From Spirochaetaceae bacterium (GTDB lineage: Bacteria; Spirochaetota; Spirochaetia; Treponematales; Treponemataceae): a stretch of DNA of 61,939 nt. Position numbers and translations under genes: made by a program. Shown here in pieces: positions 1 through 6,267 of the stretch (positions within the stretch are counted from its first letter, which is position 1; every line of letters begins with the position of its first letter). Location: contig JAGARR010000017.1 in the NCBI GenBank assembly GCA_017622135.1, positions 1-61,939 on the forward strand. Direction: 5' to 3'. The notes under the pieces were generated by a model, which was given only the letters and a program-made list of their open reading frames with translations, was not told the DNA's origin and made no database searches.

Positions 1-59
1 AAGCTAAGAATTAAAAGTGCCAAACTAATGGCTAACGAAATTTTTTCGTACTTCGTCAT
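1..59 (-). CDS. small hydrophobic peptide, possibly holin-like toxin (partial)
   Basis: A reading frame starts with ATG at 59 on the minus strand and runs off the left edge. The visible N-terminus is MTKYEKISLAISLALLILS: a short polar start and then a membrane segment. The start is supported by a GGAGG Shine-Dalgarno about 7 nt upstream. The MTKYE-type start followed at once by a hydrophobic helix recalls the small holin-like toxins of type I toxin-antitoxin loci (Hol_Tox family). Only 19 residues are visible, so this is a resemblance and not an assignment. A signal-anchored membrane protein of another kind is equally possible. Confidence 0.35.
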   Translation of the reverse strand, partial: MTKYEKISLAISLALLILS

Positions 60-369
60 CTTAGAGCCTCCCTAATCAATTATTACCAGTAGTACTGGTT
101 TGAGTGGGGAGACGCCGCCTGAAACTTAGGCATTTCCAATAATTAGACTGTAGCAGATAATTTTATTTTAGGAAAGCAACACCTGACGCACTATCCCACA
201 GCTCTACGGGTGCTTTGGACACCCTCCGAGCCGTGGAAAAGTGGACAGCTGTCAGGGATGTAAACAAATTTGGTAACAAACAAATCAAACCATATCAAAC
301 CTTGACAAATATCTTCTATATGATATATGTATATATATACGTATATCAAAGGGTAGCAAAACGAACATT

Positions 370-416
370 ATGGCCTCCTAAGCAGCAGGTCGGACGTTCG
401 ATTCGTCTATGGGCCA
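370..416 (+). other. tRNA-like 3' fragment, anticodon loop CTCCTAA
   Basis: A 7-nt loop CTCCTAA (375-381, anticodon CCT, Arg) is followed by a 5-bp T-stem (392-396 with 404-408) around the loop TTCGATT (397-403), then a 7-nt acceptor-like segment ATGGGCC (409-415) and A416. No matching 5' acceptor strand (GGCCCAT) lies upstream and the anticodon stem is broken. This is therefore the 3' half of a tRNA-Arg-like sequence and not a working tRNA. Such fragments are typically left when integrases recombine at tRNA 3' ends. Confidence 0.4.
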
Positions 417-446
417 TAGATATGAATAAAAGTGGAGATGGTACAA

Positions 447-490
447 AGCCGTAATTGCTTGTTTTACAGGTGATTGCGGCTTGTTTATTT
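447..490 (+). terminator. terminator-like hairpin
   Basis: AGCCGTAAT (447-455) pairs with ATTGCGGCT (473-481) and a T-rich tail follows. It sits 30 nt after the tRNA-like fragment. Confidence 0.45.
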
Positions 491-561
491 TAATCGTAAA
501 AGTCAATTATGCTTGTATGTGCATAGTTTGTGCATCGGTATACTTCACGTACAACAGATGA

Positions 562-1166
562 AAAAAGAACTTATCTGAGTATCCAGGAGATGCACAGCCA
601 TATAATTATGGCTTTCCTGAAAATCTTGTTTTAATTGCCAATTACGGTTCTAGTTATCCTCTAGAAGGAACTTGGTTGAAGGTCAATGGTAGGAGTGTAA
701 ACCCGTATCCTGGAGCCACAGTTCGTATCCCCAGAAATGAAAATAATAATACCTTACATTTTGATCTGACATTACCTCAGGATGCTGATGGTATTGCCAA
801 TTTTACTTATGATGCGGTTACTGGTACTGTAGTGGCAGGAACCACAAGTTCTATGGAAAGATTGTGGAATGCAAATACCTCAAACCTTCCTACCAGTTTT
901 ACCTACACAGGAAATACTTCCCCAGCTGATTCTACACCAAAGCCTGGGGGCTGTACAAGCTGCTGTTTAAGATAGAGGGAGGCAATATACCAGTAGAAAC
1001 TGGCAGTGTGGAGTGGAACGATTTAATCTATGTTGAGCCAGGACGGAGTGTTGCCGGTACAATAAACATTCCACAGTTATTTACCCAGCCCAATGCACCA
1101 GGTGCTTTTTCAAGGACAACTACCGCCATTACTGGAGGGGGAACCTTTACCGCAACTTTGAGCTGA
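562..1166 (+). pseudogene. degraded surface or secreted protein gene with frameshift, no N-terminus
   Basis: An open frame from 562 to 975 has no usable start codon (only TTG at 676) and follows a stop at 559-561. It encodes a Thr/Asn/Gly-rich, beta-type sequence with no cysteine until its last residues. Around position 925 the reading shifts by one base. In the new frame the protein continues as FYTKAWGLYKLLFKIEGGN and then a Gly/Thr-rich tail to a TGA at 1164. The two frames together look like the C-terminal part of one extracellular protein whose 5' end is missing. Its 3' end abuts the EAL fragment with a 13-bp overlap. I do not recognise the family. Base composition is A+T-rich compared with the core genes. 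Confidence 0.5.
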
Positions 1167-1585
1167 CAGAATCAATCTTCTTTGATAACGATAAATTCAA
1201 GGCTGTAAAAAAGAGTCTTGATGAAATGCACTACCAAGGATTTTTATGTTCTTTGGATGACTTTGGTGTAGGCTATTCATCTCTTGGCCTTTTGAAAGAG
1301 TTTGATATTGACACCATCAAATTCGATAGGCAATTCTTCCTAGATGTTTCTACAAAGAAATCAAAAACCATTGTAGAAAGCCTTATGGATATGTCTGGAA
1401 AGTTGGGAATTAAGACTGTAGCAGAAGGCATTGAAACCCACCATCAGCTTTCCTATCTAAATGAAACTACCTGTAATATCATTCAAGGATATATTTTTTC
1501 CATGCCCTTGGCGGTACCAGAATTTGAAAAGTGGCTAGACACATTAAAAGATGGTAAACCAGATATTAAACAGATGAATTTCTAA
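1154..1585 (+). pseudogene. C-terminal fragment of an EAL-domain c-di-GMP phosphodiesterase
   Basis: The frame opens at NFELTES, the typical mid-domain ELTES motif of EAL phosphodiesterases, and continues with DDFGVGYSSL, DTIKFDRQF, AEGIET and a GYIFSMPL-type end. These are the metal-binding and catalytic-loop motifs of the second half of the domain. The first half, including the EAL tripeptide itself, is absent: the sequence upstream belongs to an unrelated protein in another frame. In intact members the domain hydrolyses cyclic di-GMP. This piece lacks essential residues and should be inactive. An internal ATG at 1226 could only give a still shorter fragment. The junction near 1154 looks like a recombination breakpoint. 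Confidence 0.8.
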
Positions 1586-1618
1586 CCGATTTGTCAAAAT
1601 GACAAGGGAATAACTATG

Positions 1619-1643
1619 GGGCCTCATAACGAGGCCTTTTTTT
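1619..1643 (+). terminator. rho-independent terminator after the EAL fragment
   Basis: GGCCTC, loop ATAAC, GAGGCC, followed by seven T. Confidence 0.8.
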
Positions 1644-1675
1644 ACCTTTTAAAAAAAATATCTCCAATTTTCTTC

Positions 1676-1690
1676 CAAATGTGCTATAAT
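1676..1690 (+). promoter_or_regulatory. promoter of lipoprotein gene, CAAATGTGCTATAAT box
   Basis: The -10 box TATAAT (1685-1690) is preceded by TGTGC, an extended -10, with no clear -35. The same CAAA(AA)TGTG-TATAAT arrangement recurs at 3171-3185 and 10753-10769, and in weaker form before the toxin-antitoxin operons. Confidence 0.6.
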
Positions 1691-1724
1691 TGATAGACGA
1701 AAAACTTCTCTTTTGGAGAGCTAT

Positions 1725-2213
1725 ATGAAAAAATTATCCTTCATATTAGTTGGTTTGTGCTTCCTTTTGTTTGGCTGTCCTCATGATGCTAAACTTGCAA
1801 ATGGGGAAAGAACAGTACAAGGAGAACAATTTACCACAATTTCATCCTTAGCCTATATTGGTGGGTCTGTAGTATACAATCCCAGTAATCCCTTATCTGC
1901 CCAGCTCTACAATGGTGCCAATATTGCCATATACCATAGCGAGCTAAAAAAAACTCAGGAAAGTGCAGAAGCATTGATAGAGGGTACGACAGAAACAGAA
2001 ACCTGGACCGCAAAACCAGTGGACACTTTTAGCATAGATAGAGAAAAAGATATTTATGGCTATTTAAAGATACGAGCTGTTTCATCTGAAGTTATCGTCT
2101 TTGACTACCATCGTTTTCAGTCTCCAGAAAAAAAGGTAGTCAAGAGCTACAGTTTGAAAAAAAACAAAACCCTTGATCTTGACAACGATGGCCAACCAGA
2201 TGTGAAAGTATGA
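1725..2213 (+). CDS. putative lipoprotein (162 aa)
   Basis: The product begins MKKLSFILVGLCFLLFGCPH, a lipoprotein signal peptide with lipobox LLFGC, so it should be exported by Sec, lipid-modified at Cys and anchored on the periplasmic or outer face. The mature part (about 145 aa) is polar and ends with an Asp/Asn-rich stretch, LDLDNDGQPDVKV. I do not recognise the family. ATG 1725 is chosen over TTG 1713 because GGAG lies 7 nt upstream and the signal peptide starts there. The gene has its own promoter (1685-1690) and its stop overlaps the next start (ATGA), so the two are translationally coupled. A truncated paralogue begins at 3217. Confidence 0.75.
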   Translation: MKKLSFILVGLCFLLFGCPHDAKLANGERTVQGEQFTTISSLAYIGGSVVYNPSNPLSAQLYNGANIAIYHSELKKTQESAEALIEGTTETETWTAKPVDTFSIDREKDIYGYLKIRAVSSEVIVFDYHRFQSPEKKVVKSYSLKKNKTLDLDNDGQPDVKV

Positions 2214-2959
2214 CAGGGTATATGAAAAGTAGCTTGGCCGCTGCAATCTATACTTCTTTTGATGGCAACCTCAGAGAATTTAAACAAGAACTCCCAAACT
2301 TGTATAAAAAACAGTTTGCTGATAAAAGTACAACATTTATGATTGGACCTGTTCCATTTACTCTTGGATTTGAAGGAACTGGTAGCATAGGTTTAGAAGC
2401 ACAATTTTCAGCAAATGTAAATTATGCCGTTAAGTTTGTAGGAATGTATGGTGGAGGAGCAGACTTATCCGTAAGCTATGGTTGTGAAAGATGGTATAAA
2501 CCATGGACATGGTATGTAACCCCAAGTGTTCGCGGCCGCTTGATTAACAATACAGAATATTATGTTGGCCCTGTTACACAAGATATTGGTGGAGGAAATT
2601 CCTATGGTGGCCATGTAATTTTTAAACCTGCTATTAATTTGGAACCAAGCATTGCCGTTGGCCCTGAATATGCCTATGCAGGAGTAGGTATACCTGTCAA
2701 TGTATATTTCAATGGTGGAATTGGTCTATACAACAAGGCTTCTCAATTAGAAGAGACCTGGTTTATGATAAAAGAAGAGTTTATCGCTGCTTATAATTTG
2801 TACGGTCGGTTGGGCCTAGGAACGACTGTTTCAGTTGAACCCAAACTTGGTGTAAAAATACCTCTCATCAACAAAAAAATAGAACATAAATTTAGTGCAA
2901 TTCCCCTTCTTGATGCTGAGGTTTTTGTAAATAATAAACATCAATTTGAAACTAAATAA
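2210..2959 (+). CDS. beta-rich hypothetical protein coupled to the lipoprotein gene (249 aa)
   Basis: The start ATG 2210 overlaps the stop of the preceding lipoprotein gene. The protein is rich in Gly, Tyr, Val and aromatic residues with alternating polar and hydrophobic positions (GLEAQFSANVNYAVKFVGMY), which suggests a beta-sheet or barrel-like fold. It has no signal peptide of its own. Two readings are possible: a separately translated partner, or the C-terminal half of a once-continuous lipoprotein split by a frameshift near 2207. The stop at 2204 in this frame and the absence of a signal sequence favour the second, while the tidy ATGA overlap favours the first. The gene ends at an IS-derived hairpin that acts as terminator. 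Function unknown. Confidence 0.65.
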   Translation: MTGYMKSSLAAAIYTSFDGNLREFKQELPNLYKKQFADKSTTFMIGPVPFTLGFEGTGSIGLEAQFSANVNYAVKFVGMYGGGADLSVSYGCERWYKPWTWYVTPSVRGRLINNTEYYVGPVTQDIGGGNSYGGHVIFKPAINLEPSIAVGPEYAYAGVGIPVNVYFNGGIGLYNKASQLEETWFMIKEEFIAAYNLYGRLGLGTTVSVEPKLGVKIPLINKKIEHKFSAIPLLDAEVFVNNKHQFETK

Positions 2960-2960
2960 A

Positions 2961-3046
2961 AAAGGGGGATGTTCAAGATGACGTGAACCCCAAAAGTTGG
3001 AAACAATTTTTGGAGTTCACGTCAAAGGGGCATCTCCCTTTTTTCT
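2961..3046. mobile_element. back-to-back IS3-type terminal inverted repeats without transposase
   Basis: TGACGTGAACCCCAAAAGTT (2979-2998) and its inverted copy AATTTTTGGAGTTCACGTCA (3005-3024) differ at one or two positions and are separated by only 6 bp. The CCCCAAAAGTTGG core is typical of the ends of IS3-family (IS150-group) insertion sequences. An outer arm GGGGGATG / CATCTCCC and a run of T (to 3046) make the whole a strong hairpin terminator for the gene before it. It is either a collapsed IS remnant or a minimal non-autonomous element. Confidence 0.55.
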
Positions 3047-3170
3047 TGACCATCACACAAAACTGAAGTTTTATCTCTTTTTTCTGTAAACTGTCCCTCG
3101 TAAATATCTCCAAAATATCTATACATCCTTGTTTATTAAAGAGACATTTAAAAAATATTTATTTTCCGCT

Positions 3171-3185
3171 CAAATGTGTTATAAT
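3171..3185 (+). promoter_or_regulatory. promoter of truncated lipoprotein gene
   Basis: CAAATGTGTTATAAT: TATAAT-type -10 with the same TGTG extension as at 1676-1690. The start codon at 3217 follows after a 32-nt leader. Confidence 0.55.
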
Positions 3186-3216
3186 GGATGCCTAGATAAA
3201 CTCAAAAGAGAAACCG

Positions 3217-3330
3217 ATGAAAAAGCTATCTTTATTACTGATTGTTTTGTGCATTGTTGTATTAGGTTGTCCTCATAATGTTGAAATTTCAGATGGAAAA
3301 AAAACAGTTCAAGAAAAACAATATGTATAA
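3217..3330 (+). pseudogene. truncated lipoprotein, paralogue of the gene at 1725
   Basis: It encodes MKKLSLLLIVLCIVVLGCPH followed by about 17 residues, then stops. Signal peptide, lipobox and first mature residues (DGKKTVQEKQY) align with the lipoprotein at 1725 (NGERTVQGEQF). The frame then enters the 75-bp repeat at 3325 and ends at TAA 3328. The gene therefore lost everything after residue 37 when the repeat arrived or recombined here. Promoter and Shine-Dalgarno (AAGAGAAA) are intact, so a short lipopeptide could still be made. Confidence 0.7.
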
Positions 3331-3399
3331 TGAGCTACTTTGTCAACACAAAAAAATCCACAGGTTTAAGGTGTATAAGTTATACAGCCTGTTTGTATT
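3325..3399. repeat. 75-bp dispersed repeat, copy 1
   Basis: Identical by eye over 75 bp to 17224-17298, in the same orientation. It starts GTATAATGAGCTACTTTGTC and ends GCCTGTTTGTATT. Near its right end is the palindrome TGTATAAGTTATACA (3372-3386), flanked by CAGG and CCTG. The left side is A+T-rich accessory DNA (a broken lipoprotein gene) and the right side is G+C-rich core DNA (a broken core gene), so the copy sits exactly on a junction. Confidence 0.85.
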
Positions 3400-3594
3400 A
3401 CAGTTCATTGCGCTGGAAGGATTCATACATTCGATAATGCTACAGGAGGCAAGAGCAAGCTTGGTGGCATGATGTCTGGTGAATACACCTTGTTTGTGCA
3501 GCTGACTACTGGAGAGGGGCGGACACAGTCCACTCAAATTCCTGTGGTCGTTCTGTATGCTGACCAGGCTGCAAATCAGCCAGCCATTCCGTAA
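3400..3594 (+). pseudogene. C-terminal fragment of a secreted or surface protein
   Basis: An open frame with core-like base composition begins at the end of the 75-bp repeat and encodes about 64 residues, ending VVLYADQAANQPAIP before TAA 3592. The piece contains TFDNATGGKSKLGGM and EYTLFVQLTTGEGR, a beta-strand-rich sequence of the kind found at the ends of treponemal exported proteins. There is no start codon or ribosome-binding site, so it is the stump of a gene whose 5' part was removed at the repeat. The family is not recognised. Confidence 0.5.
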
Positions 3595-3691
3595 GGCCGT
3601 CTTTCCTTCTCGGTTCATCCTAGGGTGGGCCTGAAAAAAGCGTGGGAGGCTGTCCACCAGGGCAGCCCCTCTTTTTGATGCCAACTCGGCC

Positions 3692-3728
3692 AGATGGTTC
3701 TCCCGCAATGGCGAACCATCTTTTTTTT
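3692..3728 (+). terminator. rho-independent terminator
   Basis: AGATGGTTC (3692-3700) pairs with GAACCATCT (3713-3721), followed by a T-run. A second, weaker hairpin (GGCTG/CAGCC) lies around 3648-3670. Confidence 0.75.
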
Positions 3729-3745
3729 GCAAAAAAAACTTTCCC

Positions 3746-3775
3746 TTGTGTGATGTGGGGAGAGTATAGTATAAT
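3746..3775 (+). promoter_or_regulatory. promoter placing the start codon at +1
   Basis: TTGTGT (3746-3751), 18 bp, TATAAT (3770-3775). Only 6 nt separate the -10 box from the GTG at 3782, so the transcript would begin at or next to the start codon. An 18-bp A/T palindrome TTTTTTTTGCAAAAAAAA lies just upstream. Confidence 0.65.
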
Positions 3776-3781
3776 GGTGGA

Positions 3782-4438
3782 GTGAAAAAATCTGTTTTCG
3801 GGGCCATCATCACATCCGGCATACTCTTTCTGTTCTTCTCCTGCTCAAATGACCAGACGGTGCTGTCTGGCGGGGCCTCCTATGACCATACCCTCAGGAT
3901 ACAGTTCCGGGAGCAGTTTGATGGAGTGGAGTGGACGGAGGAACTGGAGGGAGACCTGCTTTCCCAGCGGAAGCAGTTGGATGAAGCCCTGTTCGCCCGC
4001 AGAAGCCTCGAGACAGCGGAGGGAGCTTCCGTTGTGCAGGTGCCGGATTCAGAATGGGTGCATCCTTCAATCGCTGGCTTTGGTAGTCTCGATATAGGCT
4101 CCATGCCCACCGGTCTGCGGCAGGTGGTGGATTCCTTTTGCGAGGGGCTGCTGGACTTGTCCCGAAACAAGACGAAGTCGGGAGTGTATACCACCCTTGC
4201 CTCCATGATGGTTCCGGGACGCTCCTATATGCTGAGTATTTATCTCTACGATACCTCGTCCTATCCTGCCGCCCAGAGGTTCTATCTGGGAGCCCCCTTT
4301 GTGCAGGGAACGTACTGGGAGGTTCCCGTTCTCTTTGTTGGTGAAGCGGGAAGTTGGACTATGGCCGTCCACGTCGTCCAGCAGGATGAGCAATGGAGGG
4401 TGGAGCAAATCCGCTATGGAGAATTTGTCTATGAATAA
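3782..4438 (+). CDS. putative lipoprotein (218 aa)
   Basis: The product starts (GTG) VKKSVFGAIITSGILFLFFS and reaches Cys at residue 21: a lipoprotein signal with lipobox FFSC. The mature part is acidic with several aromatic residues and a conserved-looking middle (GRSYMLSIYLYDTSSYPAAQ). No enzyme motif is seen and I do not recognise the family. The last 8 bases overlap the next gene, whose ATG lies at 4431. No Shine-Dalgarno is present and the -10 box is 6 nt from the GTG, so a leaderless transcript is likely. It starts a two-gene operon with the PilZ-like gene. Confidence 0.7.
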   Translation: MKKSVFGAIITSGILFLFFSCSNDQTVLSGGASYDHTLRIQFREQFDGVEWTEELEGDLLSQRKQLDEALFARRSLETAEGASVVQVPDSEWVHPSIAGFGSLDIGSMPTGLRQVVDSFCEGLLDLSRNKTKSGVYTTLASMMVPGRSYMLSIYLYDTSSYPAAQRFYLGAPFVQGTYWEVPVLFVGEAGSWTMAVHVVQQDEQWRVEQIRYGEFVYE

Positions 4439-5600
4439 TGTGTTGTCTGGTATCGAGCGTGATTTGGTGGTGTCCTACCTCTGCGATTGCAATGTTCCCT
4501 TCACCCTTGTTCCTCAGCAGCCGGCAGATAGGATTTTCTCCTTCACCACCGGGCAGGGGGGGGTGAAGATTCTTCCGGAGGGAATAATTTTGTTCACCGA
4601 GGCCTGGGGACTGCCCCAGGAGCTTGTTGGCCAGCAGGTGAGCCTGCGGTTTTACTTCAAGAAGCTGGGGCTCTCCTTTTCCAGCCTTGTGTCCTGCACC
4701 AAGTCCGGCGCCATGGCCTTGGTGGTTCCTCGGGAAATTCTCCGGCTGCCGGATGTGGAGGAGATCCCGACCACCGGTTTTTCCTGCAACATTTTCCTAG
4801 GAGAGGCCTTTAGCGGAGAGCGGATTTCCTGTTCCTTGCGGGAGGGCTATCCTCTGTTCATACCTGAGGTGTGGCAGCTCCTTCCCAAAAAGCCTTCCAG
4901 CCAGCTGACTGGTCGTCTGCGAGGCATCTGCGGTGTGGCTGCCGTAGAGGTGTCTGCGGCGGTGAGCAGGAAGCTTATGTCCACGGGAAAGTCCCTGCTG
5001 GTGACTGCCGGCTGGATTCAGCCGGGAATGGTGCTGCCCTTTGACGGCTGCCTCACCTCACGGGATGTGGTGGGAGAGCTGGATTTTCTGGATGCCCTGG
5101 CTAAGTTGAAGACAGGCTTTTACTTCACTGGCGGACAACCTGACAGCGAGGCTGTTTCTCAGAGGAACCAGATTGGCTCCCAGCTGCAAGATATTGATTT
5201 CCAGCAGGTATTCTGCATGGAGGGTGTCACCACTGCCGAAAGCATTGCCAGGATTCTTCCGCTGATTCCCATCTGCCGCTACTTGGCTGAGCCTCAGGAT
5301 GAGGTTCCACCTGCTGTCATGGACAGGGTGCAGCCTTTGGAACTGATTTATGTTAGCAGCAATGAGATTGTGGTGGCCATCCAGCGGGGCCAGTTTCCCC
5401 TCCAGCAGGATATGCGGTATTCCCTGCTGCTGCAGATACCGGTTCAGGCGACGCGGCGTTCCATCACCGTGGACTGCATCGTGGACTCCATCTTTGACGG
5501 TGGTGACGGAAGGACCTGTGCCCTCTGCCGTCTGGCGAACCTCAAGACCGAGGACCAGCGCTTCCTCTTCGAGTCGCTGAACAACAGCCGTTATTTGTAG
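4431..5600 (+). CDS. PilZ-like domain protein (389 aa)
   Basis: Start ATG 4431 overlaps the preceding gene and has GGAGA 8 nt upstream; an earlier in-frame start at 4299 would lie wholly inside that gene. The N-terminal half (SYLCDCNVPFTLVPQQP) and the C-terminal 110 residues (VQATRRSITVDCIVDSIFDG, CRLANLKTEDQRFLFESLN) resemble the layout of spirochaetal PilZ proteins. The end pattern of a beta-barrel followed by F/L-rich helix is usual for PilZ domains that bind cyclic di-GMP. The classic RxxxR and (D/N)xSxxG motifs are not clearly seen, so binding is uncertain. No signal peptide, so cytoplasmic. A link to motility or surface regulation is inferred from the family only. Confidence 0.45.
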   Translation: MNNVLSGIERDLVVSYLCDCNVPFTLVPQQPADRIFSFTTGQGGVKILPEGIILFTEAWGLPQELVGQQVSLRFYFKKLGLSFSSLVSCTKSGAMALVVPREILRLPDVEEIPTTGFSCNIFLGEAFSGERISCSLREGYPLFIPEVWQLLPKKPSSQLTGRLRGICGVAAVEVSAAVSRKLMSTGKSLLVTAGWIQPGMVLPFDGCLTSRDVVGELDFLDALAKLKTGFYFTGGQPDSEAVSQRNQIGSQLQDIDFQQVFCMEGVTTAESIARILPLIPICRYLAEPQDEVPPAVMDRVQPLELIYVSSNEIVVAIQRGQFPLQQDMRYSLLLQIPVQATRRSITVDCIVDSIFDGGDGRTCALCRLANLKTEDQRFLFESLNNSRYL

Positions 5601-5633
5601 CGGAAAAAAATTGCAAAATTCTCTCAATTTTTC

Positions 5634-5688
5634 TTGATTTCAGAATCGTTATTTTGTATATTTAACGTGTATCATTATTATTTTGATA
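5634..5688 (+). promoter_or_regulatory. superoxide reductase promoter with downstream dyad
   Basis: TTGATT (5634-5639), 17 bp, TATATT (5657-5662). A dyad TATCA (5670-5674) / TGATA (5684-5688) covers the predicted transcription start. An A+T-rich dyad of this type is common for Fur/PerR-family repressors, which would fit the function of the gene; the regulator itself is inferred. Confidence 0.55.
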
Positions 5689-5724
5689 TTTCTTTTTTTC
5701 ACATTTTTTATGGAGGTTTTTAGT

Positions 5725-6102
5725 ATGTGTGAGAATACAAAGTTCCTTTCTTGCGGTGACTGCAAGGCTGTTTTGGTTCGTCTCCCCGGCGATTTCCCCG
5801 GTGCTCCCGAGGGAGTAAAGGCTCTTGAGGCTGGTGTTACCGATGCTGCCAAGGAAAAGCACATTCCTGTGGCAAAGGTTGAGGGAAACAAGGTGACTGT
5901 TGTTGTCGGTAGCGTTGAGCATCCCCAGACTGAGGAGCACCACATCAGCTTCATCCTGCTGGAGACCAGCCTGGGAATCCAGTGCCGCACTCTGGCCCAC
6001 AGCGGAAAGCCCGAGGCTACCTTCCTGCTGCAGGATGGCGAGAAGGCTATCGCTGCCTACGAGATGTGTAATCTCCACGGCCTGTGGAAAGTTGACCTGT
6101 AG
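5725..6102 (+). CDS. superoxide reductase (neelaredoxin/desulfoferrodoxin family)
   Basis: A 125-aa cytoplasmic iron enzyme that reduces superoxide to peroxide without producing oxygen. The catalytic centre is visible: EKHIP (Glu-Lys-His), SVEHP, EEHHIS and CNLHGLW provide the four His and one Cys ligands of centre II. The N-terminal domain has one CGDC pair (residues 10-13) but lacks the adjacent Cys-Cys pair of true desulfoferrodoxins, so iron centre I cannot form. This is the class III type known from Treponema pallidum. Start 5725 is chosen because of ATGGAGG 9 nt upstream and because the enzyme normally begins just before FLSC. Monocistronic, with its own promoter and terminator. Reducing power could come from rubredoxin or the FAD reductase at 53725. 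Confidence 0.93.
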   Translation: MCENTKFLSCGDCKAVLVRLPGDFPGAPEGVKALEAGVTDAAKEKHIPVAKVEGNKVTVVVGSVEHPQTEEHHISFILLETSLGIQCRTLAHSGKPEATFLLQDGEKAIAAYEMCNLHGLWKVDL

Positions 6103-6131
6103 GGTCAAGGTTGACCTTACAGGTCAACCAT

Positions 6132-6181
6132 AACCTGCAAGAAGCTGGGCGTACCGGTACGCTGTAGAAGGCTTGCGGGTT
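6132..6181 (+). other. structured palindromic element after the superoxide reductase gene
   Basis: AACCTGCAAG (6132-6141) pairs with CTTGCGGGTT (6172-6181). Inside it is a perfect 14-bp palindrome GCGTACCGGTACGC (6149-6162). Just upstream, GGTTGACC and GGTCAACC form another inverted repeat. No open frame. It could be an mRNA-stabilising 3' structure or a small repetitive element; no second copy is seen in the window. Confidence 0.4.
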
Positions 6182-6185
6182 AAAA

Positions 6186-6228
6186 AAGGCTCCGATTTCT
6201 GAAGGATTTCAGACTCGGAGCCTTTTTC
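6186..6228. terminator. bidirectional terminator
   Basis: GGCTCCGA / TCGGAGCC with an inner TTCTGAA / TTCAGA arm, A-run before and T-run after. It serves the superoxide reductase gene on plus and the permease gene on minus. Confidence 0.85.
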
Positions 6229-6267
6229 ATTTTATAAAAGCTGGTTCTTCTTATGAGATGAAGCGCT

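Larger units (their letters stand above)
60..557. other. A+T-rich stretch with no intact gene
   Basis: No convincing coding sequence was found. The stretch holds the leader of the minus-strand peptide gene, an A+T-rich tract with alternating TA near 310-345, a tRNA-like 3' fragment (370-416) and a terminator-like hairpin (447-490). The short open frame from 215 has no ribosome-binding site and no recognisable protein features. Confidence 0.5.

Noticed and set aside
3325..3399. Integron attC site
   Set aside because: The GTTRRRY and RYYYAAC boxes are not present at the ends, and no integron integrase is in the window.
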